IMG/VR virus record: IMGVR_UViG_3300027908_000002
Location: 1 to 64,000 of that record
Length of the DNA: 64,000 nucleotides
Source: a virus
Strand: one strand, 5' to 3'
The notes under the pieces are model-generated. The model was given only the letters and a program-made list of their open reading frames with translations, made no database searches and was not told the origin of the DNA. Each line of letters opens with the position of its first letter. Position 1 is the stretch's first letter. Below are positions 58,376 through 64,000 of this stretch, piece after piece. The translations under genes and the position numbers were made by a program.

Positions 58376-58404
58376 ATTGTATCCCATACGTAAACGTCGT
58401 TCAA
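58376..58404 (-). promoter_or_regulatory. Sigma70 promoter for RNA-repair operon
   Basis: On the minus strand TTGAAC, 17-bp spacer, TACAAT, then 8 nt to ATG 58367. Overlaps the divergent tRNA promoter region. Confidence 0.7.
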
Positions 58405-58420
58405 GCGAAAAATATTAGTA

Positions 58421-58426
58421 TACAAT
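58421..58426 (+). promoter_or_regulatory. -10 element of tRNA gene
   Basis: TACAAT, 8 nt before the first tRNA base; a -35 is weak. Confidence 0.45.
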
Positions 58427-58434
58427 GGAGTTTC

Positions 58435-58510
58435 GGACTCGTAGCTCAGTTGGAAGAGCAAGACACTCTTAATGTCAAGGTCGCCCGTTCGATCCGGGCC
58501 GGGTCCACCA
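58435..58510 (+). tRNA. tRNA-Lys (anticodon CUU)
   Basis: 76 nt cloverleaf: acceptor GGACTCG/CGGGTCC with one G-U, D arm GCTC/GAGC, anticodon loop CTCTTAA giving CUU, T arm GCCCG-TTCGATC-CGGGC, encoded CCA. The anticodon stem has an A27-A43 mismatch. Reads AAG (Lys). Lies back to back with the RNA ligase and kinase genes. Confidence 0.9.
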
Positions 58511-58540
58511 GTATTCCAGCGAGCGGACAGGGGTAGCTGA

Positions 58541-58624
58541 ATGTTCGATCCATTCGCCGCTGTCTCGGTGCCTGCACTGCCGGGACTCACGCTGGAACTT
58601 AATTTCTACCGCCTCATCCGGTAA
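58541..58624 (+). CDS. 27-aa micro-ORF
   Basis: MFDPFAAVSVPALPGLTLEL start, with AGGGG upstream. Only the RBS supports it. Confidence 0.3.
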   Translation: MFDPFAAVSVPALPGLTLELNFYRLIR

Positions 58625-58672
58625 AAATACCCAGGTGATTGTCTAGGTACACTGTGCTACAATTGTTAACGT

Positions 58673-58981
58673 ATGCAGTGGCTCTCCAAGAAATTCGTGG
58701 GCCGTCAAGAATTCGAAACATTACTCCAGGAGATACATAAAATCATGAGCGCATTGACAGATTTGCAGGGGATTGTGGCCGGGCTGGGAACCAGCATCTC
58801 GGCTGAGATTGCAGCCGTTGCGGCGGCCATTACGGCTTCCCAGGCGGCTAATAACGGGTCAGTAGCGGCATCCGATGCCGAAGCCATCGTGACTTCATTG
58901 ACGACACTTAAGGCTCAGGTGGATGCGGAAACGGCTGCTTTGGCTCCCGTTACTCCGCCGACTCCGGCACCCGGTAGTTAA
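58673..58981 (+). CDS. Ala-rich coiled-coil protein
   Basis: 102 aa. LLQEIHKIMSALTDLQGIVA then Ala/Ser/Thr-rich helices and a Pro-rich tail; typical of small phage proteins of unknown function. Extended -10 (TGcTACAAT) lies 9 nt before the ATG. Confidence 0.6.
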   Translation: MQWLSKKFVGRQEFETLLQEIHKIMSALTDLQGIVAGLGTSISAEIAAVAAAITASQAANNGSVAASDAEAIVTSLTTLKAQVDAETAALAPVTPPTPAPGS

Positions 58982-59014
58982 TTTATTTGATTCCAGTCGG
59001 CCCGCAGTAAATTT

Positions 59015-59047
59015 AAGCCAGCGCCTTTCGGGGTTGCTGGCTTTTAT
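59015..59047 (+). terminator. Intrinsic terminator
   Basis: AAGCCAGC pairs with GCTGGCTT (13-nt loop), followed by TTAT; ends the gene at 58673-58981, facing the leftward cluster. Confidence 0.7.
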
Positions 59048-59217
59048 AGTTTCTTGGCTTCCTCGATTACGATCCCGCAGTGTTTCTCGAATTCGTTAGT
59101 GTCTTCGATGGTTTTCTCGCAAGTGACTTTAAACCGGTGAGCCCGCCCGGCGTCCGTCATGACGGTTGGCTCCCATGAGTTGATTGGTCCCTGGCAGATA
59201 GGGCAGACAAGGGTCAT
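59044..59217 (-). CDS. 57-aa zinc-motif protein
   Basis: VCPICQGPINSWEPTV at the start and further Cys at EKTIEDTNEFEKHCG. ATGA-coupled to the upstream gene. Unknown. Confidence 0.55.
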   Translation of the reverse strand: MTLVCPICQGPINSWEPTVMTDAGRAHRFKVTCEKTIEDTNEFEKHCGIVIEEAKKL

Positions 59218-59606
59218 GGCTTGCCATCGCAGTTTTTCGATACCGTGTTGCCGTTTCCTGCCACGTTGGCCGAGCAGGGGACGGTGGTTAACCGCCTAAT
59301 TTCACCCGGCCCCACCGTGAGGACTGAATCGGGGCAGCGGATTTCGGTGGCGTAACTATCGGAAAAGCAATGAATTGATACTGGCGGTTCTCCGCTCATA
59401 ACTTGTGGGTGATCCGGTATCTTGTCCCGATCATATCCCTTAATCCATGCTCCGTCTCTGCATAAGGCGATGCTTCCGTCGAAGATGCCTACGGGTGGTC
59501 CCGGAACCGGTTGTGTCACGATCACAGGAGCGGGGCGCAATAAAGAACCCGCCACGAACGCCAAAAAGCATCCAGTGAAGTAAAACAGTATTAAGTTTAA
59601 CTTCAT
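59214..59606 (-). CDS. Secreted or anchored Cys-rich protein
   Basis: 130 aa from ATG 59606 (ATGA). N-terminal signal/anchor (LILFYFTGCFLAFVAGSLL), Pro/Val spacer, and a Cys-rich C-terminal domain (five Cys). Extracytoplasmic. Confidence 0.6.
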   Translation of the reverse strand: MKLNLILFYFTGCFLAFVAGSLLRPAPVIVTQPVPGPPVGIFDGSIALCRDGAWIKGYDRDKIPDHPQVMSGEPPVSIHCFSDSYATEIRCPDSVLTVGPGEIRRLTTVPCSANVAGNGNTVSKNCDGKP

Positions 59607-59965
59607 GATCGGCACCCATGGCCACGGCACTCACAATGCTGCATTTTACAGTAAGTGAGACATGCCCGATCCATCTCGACATTTACGGGTCCTTGAGGGA
59701 TGCCGCCGTTGCAGTTCTGCTTGTCGCGGGCGCAGTGACACTTCATGTCTGCCGGGGTACCCAGGTAGTTGTCGCACCTCATAGGCTTGCCTGGCTCTTC
59801 TGGGTCGTCTGTATCCGGTGCTTGCGCGATTGCCAGCGTAAGATGCGAATCCCAGTCGATTTCCTGCGCGACGACCTGATCATTCATACGCCACTGCGTC
59901 AAAGTCGTTGCGGCGGTCAGGATAATTGTCGTTAACAACAGCAGAGCCAGCACGGCAAGTTTCAT
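59603..59965 (-). CDS. Secreted or anchored Cys-rich protein
   Basis: 120 aa from ATG 59965 (ATGA). MKLAVLALLLLTTIILTAAT signal/anchor; the C-terminus carries about eight Cys (KCHCARDKQNCNGG; YCKMQHCECRGHGC). Possibly disulphide-rich. Paired with the next gene. Confidence 0.6.
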   Translation of the reverse strand: MKLAVLALLLLTTIILTAATTLTQWRMNDQVVAQEIDWDSHLTLAIAQAPDTDDPEEPGKPMRCDNYLGTPADMKCHCARDKQNCNGGIPQGPVNVEMDRACLTYCKMQHCECRGHGCRS

Positions 59966-60180
59966 TTGTTTCCTCCAATTGATGAAATGATAGCGGCTAT
60001 AGCTAAACATGCAATCGTCAGCGCCTGAGAGCCGAATATAGCCATCTGGTGCCGCTCATGGCAGGACCAAAAATCCTGGTTAATAGATGTGCCACATTGA
60101 TCGAAAACAAGCTCCGCCCCGGCCCCAAGGAAGCACGCCAAACCGATCATAATAAACAACCATATTAAAACTTTTCGCAT
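59962..60180 (-). CDS. Two-helix membrane protein
   Basis: 72 aa. Helices VLIWLFIMIGLACFLGAGAE and ALTIACLAIAAIISSIG flank a Cys-containing periplasmic-type loop. First gene after the terminator-like hairpin; could be lysis-related. Confidence 0.6.
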   Translation of the reverse strand: MRKVLIWLFIMIGLACFLGAGAELVFDQCGTSINQDFWSCHERHQMAIFGSQALTIACLAIAAIISSIGGNK

Positions 60181-60474
60181 TTATGCCAGCTTTCTGAAAG
60201 AAAAATCCCCCTGTGGACTGTGCCGCAGGGGGAGGAGTTGAAGTCACACCCAGATAGGAGAAAGTAATTTGATAATAACACGAAACCGCCGCCGTTGATC
60301 GACATTTCCAGAAATCCCCCCGGACACCTAGTCCTCTCTATCAACGACAGCGGTTGAGTTACGGCATGAATCACCACGCCGCTCAGTGTGCCCGGTAGAT
60401 TCCGAGCGCTTGCATGTTGCCACTGAGTTAAATGTAACACGTTTACGGATGACTTGCGGTAAAATAAATTACCA
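60181..60474. promoter_or_regulatory. Structured intergenic leader between divergent units
   Basis: 294 bp with no convincing gene. On the minus strand a long stem (GTTGAT/ATCAAC extended by GCCGC-type pairs, about 60286-60357) precedes the hairpin at 60206-60233. The + strand end contains the start region of the reductase (TAAAAT 8 nt before ATG 60475). Confidence 0.45.
60201..60233 (-). terminator. Terminator/attenuator hairpin before 59962-60180
   Basis: On the minus strand TCCCCCTG pairs with CAGGGGGA (12-nt loop), followed by TTTTTC, ending ~20 nt before the next gene start. Confidence 0.6.
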
Positions 60475-62418
60475 ATGCCTCAACCAACACTGCAATCGAA
60501 CCCGTATCCCAATTGCGACACATGGACACCAGGACAAAAGTTCATATATACCCGCACATACAGTCGGTGGCGGGAAGAAGATCAGCGACGAGAGCGCTAT
60601 TCGGAAACAGTCGCGCGATATTGTGATTTCATGAAAGTTGAAATCGGAGATGCGATCACCGATAAGCACATGGCCCGCGCCTGCGAATCCATCCTGTCAT
60701 TATCTGTGCTGCCGTCTATGCGCGCCCTGTGGGCTGCTGGCCCCGTATTGCGCGAAAATAATTTCACCGCTTATAATTGCGCATACGTAGCAATTACAGA
60801 TGTAACAGTATTCTCTGAGATACTGTTTATCTTGATGAGTGGAACCGGTGTAGGATTTTCCGTAGAGCGTGAATACGTAGAGCAACTGCCATATATCTCA
60901 ACGGAAACCGGCAACACGATATCCATAAAAATCTCGGATTCGCGCGAGGGATGGGCTGTCGGGCTGTTCGAAGTACTTACAAATCTTTGGTCTGGCAACG
61001 ACATAGATGTGGATTACTCGCTCATACGACCAAGGGGAGCCAGACTAAAAACGATGGGGGGGAGGGCTAGCGGGCCAGAGCCACTACGGTCCCTGTTTGA
61101 ATATTGCGTTGCGTTATTTCGGGATAAGAGAGCACGACGCCAACGCCGATTGCAGCCTATAGACTGTCAGGATATTGCAAATAAAATAGCAGAGATCGTG
61201 GTAGCTGGTGGCGTACGCCGATCAAGCGAAATAAGCCTTAGCGACCTTGATGATATGGCTGTATCCACTGCAAAAACAGGGGAGTTCTGGCGCGACCATG
61301 GTCACCGCTCCATGAGTAACAACAGCGCTGTATATCATGGGCGGCCAGATGCGCTGACGTTTCTGGAAGAGTTCGGCAGGCTGATTCGCTCGCGTGCCGG
61401 GGAGCGCGGAATATTCAACAGGGAGGGCGCACGAAAGCAGATGATGATGTCCGGAAGGAGGGAGGATTACGAACATATCGGAACTAACCCTTGTGCCGAA
61501 ATTATCCTCCGCGATCAGGAACTGTGTAATTTGTCATCTGTGGTTGTTCGCGCAGGAGACAGTTTGGAATCACTTAGGTATAAGGTTCGTACGGCTACCA
61601 TGTTCGGCGTGTGGCAATCTTCGTTCACCAGATTCCCCTATGTAAGGCCTGGATGGAAAACCAACTGCGATGCAGAGCGTCTTCTGGGTGTATCCCTTTC
61701 CGGTATTATGGACCATCCAATTCTTAATAATGTCAATGACATCATGAAGCGATGGCTGTCCGACCTTCGCGGCGTAGCCATTAACGAGTGCTCCAAATGG
61801 TCCAAAAGAATCGGCATACCCATGAGTGCCGCTATAACGTGCGTGAAGCCAGAGGGAACAAGTAGTGCATTAGTTGACTCGTCCAGCGGAATCCACCCGC
61901 GATATTCTGAATACTACATACGGCGGTATCGGATTTCTATCACCGACCCGCTGTTTCGCATGATGCGCGATCAGGGGGTAGTCGCCAATCCTGAAGTTGG
62001 GCAGGACCCTCAGTCAGCATCTACGATGGTCCTGGAATTTCCAGTAAAATCTCCATCTGGATGCAAAAACCGTAATAGTTTCAGTGCTATACAACAACTT
62101 GAGCATTGGTTAGTTGTAAAAAACTTTTGGTGCGAGCATCAGCCATCTATGACGACTTATGTTGGCGATGAAGAATGGCCAGCCGTGGCCGCCTGGGTAT
62201 ACGATCATTTCGATGATGTATGCGGGCTGAGTTTTCTGCCCCGATCTAATCATGTGTACCAACTTGCTCCCTACGAAGAAATAACCGCCACTGACTATTC
62301 GATCAGAAAGGAAGCTTTCCCTGATCTTGATTTCACTCAACTGTCTCGTTATGAAATAGAAGACGGAACGGAGGGCGCATCTTCATATGCCTGCACTGGC
62401 GACAAATGCGATTTGTAA
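60475..62418 (+). CDS. Adenosylcobalamin-dependent (class II) ribonucleoside-triphosphate reductase
   Basis: 647 aa. TAYNCAYVAITD (first redox Cys), LMSGTGVGFSVE, VAGGVRRSSEISL, IGTNPCAEIILRDQELCNLS (thiyl Cys, Glu, second Cys), VKPEGTSSALVDSSSGIHPR (phosphate/substrate loop) and a C-terminal CTGDKC (CxxxxC) match monomeric RTPR-type NrdJ. Converts NTPs to dNTPs using B12; needs no beta subunit. Supplies precursors for phage DNA. Confidence 0.9.
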   Translation: MPQPTLQSNPYPNCDTWTPGQKFIYTRTYSRWREEDQRRERYSETVARYCDFMKVEIGDAITDKHMARACESILSLSVLPSMRALWAAGPVLRENNFTAYNCAYVAITDVTVFSEILFILMSGTGVGFSVEREYVEQLPYISTETGNTISIKISDSREGWAVGLFEVLTNLWSGNDIDVDYSLIRPRGARLKTMGGRASGPEPLRSLFEYCVALFRDKRARRQRRLQPIDCQDIANKIAEIVVAGGVRRSSEISLSDLDDMAVSTAKTGEFWRDHGHRSMSNNSAVYHGRPDALTFLEEFGRLIRSRAGERGIFNREGARKQMMMSGRREDYEHIGTNPCAEIILRDQELCNLSSVVVRAGDSLESLRYKVRTATMFGVWQSSFTRFPYVRPGWKTNCDAERLLGVSLSGIMDHPILNNVNDIMKRWLSDLRGVAINECSKWSKRIGIPMSAAITCVKPEGTSSALVDSSSGIHPRYSEYYIRRYRISITDPLFRMMRDQGVVANPEVGQDPQSASTMVLEFPVKSPSGCKNRNSFSAIQQLEHWLVVKNFWCEHQPSMTTYVGDEEWPAVAAWVYDHFDDVCGLSFLPRSNHVYQLAPYEEITATDYSIRKEAFPDLDFTQLSRYEIEDGTEGASSYACTGDKCDL

Positions 62419-62435
62419 ACTGTTGGAAGGCGGGG

Positions 62436-62453
62436 CCGTCTTCATAGAGACGT
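62436..62453. repeat. Dispersed palindrome copy 14
   Basis: CCGTCTTCATAGAGACGT, 18 bp after the reductase stop. Confidence 0.75.
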
Positions 62454-62476
62454 GAAAACTAGTACATAAACTGGGA

Positions 62477-62482
62477 TAAACT
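62477..62482 (+). promoter_or_regulatory. -10 element for 62489
   Basis: TAAACT, then 6 nt (GGTTGC) to ATG 62489. The ATAAACTGG unit is repeated in tandem just upstream. Confidence 0.5.
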
Positions 62483-62488
62483 GGTTGC

Positions 62489-62761
62489 ATGGAGAACGCC
62501 ACCGACCCGCAACCAACGCCGCCAACCTCCGCACCAGTTTCTTCCAAATCGGAACCCATCGAACCGATCATGCTGCTGCTCTTTGGCGGCATGGTGTTCT
62601 TTACGGCGGTGCTGATTGCTGTTGAGGTCTGGTTCAAGAGTGACGGGCAGGTATTCCAGGTTGTCGCCGGTCTGCTGACGGGCTTCTCGGGCGCGTTCTT
62701 CGGCAGATTAAAGCCAGCCGCCAGCCCCACGGAAACTCCCGCAGTCCAGAAGCAGACATAA
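62489..62761 (+). CDS. Two-helix membrane protein, holin candidate
   Basis: 90 aa. Pro/Ser-rich N-terminus, helices IMLLLFGGMVFFTAVLIAVE and FQVVAGLLTGFSGAFFG, polar tail. Short, two-helix, charged-ended: holin-like, without neighbouring endolysin. Confidence 0.5.
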   Translation: MENATDPQPTPPTSAPVSSKSEPIEPIMLLLFGGMVFFTAVLIAVEVWFKSDGQVFQVVAGLLTGFSGAFFGRLKPAASPTETPAVQKQT

Positions 62762-62767
62762 TCCCAA

Positions 62768-63928
62768 ATGCCCTATACTTCCAGCCTTTTCGAGCTTACC
62801 AGTCGTGTGGCCGCGAATAAAGCGAACACGAACAAGAGTCAATGCGTGAAAGATATCAATTCCCGTATCCGGGCTTTACTTGATTTTAGGGAAAACTGGA
62901 GTGACTTAATCACCCGGTATGTCATCAACATCCCGAACGCTTACTCAACGGGCGGCGTGACACTGAATTCCGGGTCAACCCAGATAATCGGCGTCGGCAC
63001 AAGCTGGCCGTACAGCGACGTAGTGAACACGACGATGGTCACCGGCCCCCGGAATCCTGGATTCTCGGAAATCACCCCGGCGTCTATGTTCGGCATCGCC
63101 GTGGATACTTTCCTGTACGTCAATGACGGCGTGTTCTCGGAAGTAGTCGGCGTCATTGAGACTACAAACTCTACTTTTACGGCGAATTTTCAGTACCAGC
63201 ACAACAACGGAACCACACTTACGTGTTCGTCGCTGGCAGGGCAGCAGTTACAGCTAGGACCTCTGACGCCTATTTATACGCTACTGGGAGTCTCGGGAGC
63301 TTCCGGTAGCAACAACACGGGCATCATCGATATGCCGTTCGGCGGCGGTAGTTTAACAGATTCCGGATATCAGCTTGTCAAAGCCTACATCACGATTCCA
63401 AACTTCCGTTCTTTTATACAGGTCTGGGACCCGCAACAAGGGATTTCACTGGCAACCAATACCTCGCAGGCGTATCTGGATGCCATTGACGCGCAGCGGA
63501 CATCCCAGGGCTGGCCGCAGTGTCTGGCCGACCTGAGTAACAGCATTTCCGGGAATTACCAGGTCGAAGTGTGGCCGTGGCAGACTACCAGTTACAGTAT
63601 TCCTATTCTTTATTGCCGGAACTGGCCGGAACTGAAGCGCCCGACCGACCGGCCACCGGGATTCATCAATCCCACGGTTATTACTGACGGAGCCATCGCG
63701 GACGCGTTGCGCAGAAAAGACATCCGGACTGCCGGTGATCAGGACCCGTACTTTAATCCGGCGCTGGCACGGGAGTACGAAGACAAGTTCACGCAGGGGG
63801 CAATACTCGCGGCCAGAGCCGATGAGAACCGCTGCCAGCAGGCACTGACCAGTTCCTATGTGCAAGCTGGTAACGCCCGCCCCGGCGCTGCTTATTTTCA
63901 ATCCCATGTGGACTGGGGCGGTGACTAG
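62768..63928 (+). CDS. Virion structural protein, connector-like
   Basis: 386 aa. Helical start, then beta-rich (GGVTLNSGSTQIIGVGTSWP; LVKAYITIPNFRSFIQVW), and a helical C-terminus (ADALRRKDIRTAGDQDPYF). Composition and operon position suggest a head-tail connector or tail-associated protein. Family not identified. Confidence 0.5.
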   Translation: MPYTSSLFELTSRVAANKANTNKSQCVKDINSRIRALLDFRENWSDLITRYVINIPNAYSTGGVTLNSGSTQIIGVGTSWPYSDVVNTTMVTGPRNPGFSEITPASMFGIAVDTFLYVNDGVFSEVVGVIETTNSTFTANFQYQHNNGTTLTCSSLAGQQLQLGPLTPIYTLLGVSGASGSNNTGIIDMPFGGGSLTDSGYQLVKAYITIPNFRSFIQVWDPQQGISLATNTSQAYLDAIDAQRTSQGWPQCLADLSNSISGNYQVEVWPWQTTSYSIPILYCRNWPELKRPTDRPPGFINPTVITDGAIADALRRKDIRTAGDQDPYFNPALAREYEDKFTQGAILAARADENRCQQALTSSYVQAGNARPGAAYFQSHVDWGGD

Positions 63929-63931
63929 TAA

Positions 63932-64000
63932 ATGGCGCAGTCACTTTACACGCTGGAACAGTTACAGGACGCCTCGTACAGCAGGCTTGAAAACAACACT
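63932..64000 (+). CDS. Partial gene at window end
   Basis: Starts MAQSLYTLEQLQDASYSRLE 3 bp after the previous stop and runs off the window. Probably another virion gene. Confidence 0.6.
   Translation, partial: MAQSLYTLEQLQDASYSRLENNT

Noticed and set aside
60165-60440. Leftward 91-codon frame in the structured leader
   Set aside because: Crosses the terminator hairpin and overlaps the next gene start; composition not protein-like.
60181-60474. Cobalamin riboswitch upstream of the B12-dependent reductase
   Set aside because: A GCCACTG string occurs near 60418, but the other conserved B12-riboswitch blocks and their order are not found, and the clear hairpin-terminator points to the opposite strand.
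1-64000. CRISPR array or integrase/attachment site
   Set aside because: No regularly spaced repeats with unique spacers and no tyrosine or serine recombinase motifs were seen; the tRNA-Lys gene has no duplicated 3' end in the window.

Overview
The window is part of a tailed dsDNA bacteriophage genome (Caudoviricetes). It carries a terminase pair, portal, scaffold-like protein, major capsid protein, connector-like protein and tail-fibre-like proteins, together with a dense replication/recombination block. No integrase was found, and nothing names the host. A PEP-CTERM tail, Sec and Tat signal peptides that often end in A-x-A|Q, and a B12-dependent ribonucleotide reductase suggest a Gram-negative environmental bacterium. 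Acidobacteriota is one plausible guess, not a demonstration.

Layout. (1) About 0.1-20.7 kb is a long leftward early block with ATGA/GTGA-coupled genes: an initiator-like protein with four iterons inside its gene, an HNH gene with an upstream structured RNA, an SF2 helicase, a PD-(D/E)XK exonuclease, two ParB-fold proteins, an AAA+ ATPase with permuted motif order, and many small proteins. Short rightward islands (2.6-3.6, 4.0 and 16.9 kb) interrupt it. (2) 21.1-26.2 kb holds rightward small zinc-ribbon and membrane proteins. (3) 26.2-39.6 kb is leftward: a cysteine-peptidase-like protein, a lipoprotein, and a run of large secreted-looking beta-helix and tail-fibre-like proteins. (4) 39.7-56.2 kb is rightward packaging and capsid morphogenesis, with an antisense endonuclease VII-type gene between scaffold and capsid genes. 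(5) 56.2-58.5 kb holds a leftward RNA ligase plus polynucleotide kinase-phosphatase, divergent from a tRNA-Lys(CUU). (6) 59.0-60.2 kb has leftward membrane/Cys-rich proteins behind a terminator-like hairpin. (7) 60.5-64.0 kb has a rightward class II ribonucleotide reductase, a membrane protein and further virion proteins.

Two signals run through the genome. First, a palindrome close to CGTCTCTATAGAGACG occurs at least 14 times, mostly in intergenic gaps or built around stop codons, and twice in frame inside genes. Second, many transcription-unit leaders have a (TGn)TAnnnT -10 element only 6-9 nt before the start codon, which implies leaderless mRNAs, while internal genes use Shine-Dalgarno sites. 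The most notable candidates are the HEARO-like RNA plus HNH-only protein, the dispersed palindromes, the lambda-type origin, the exported fibre cluster and the permuted AAA+ ATPase. All functional names come from reading motifs and were not checked by database search.
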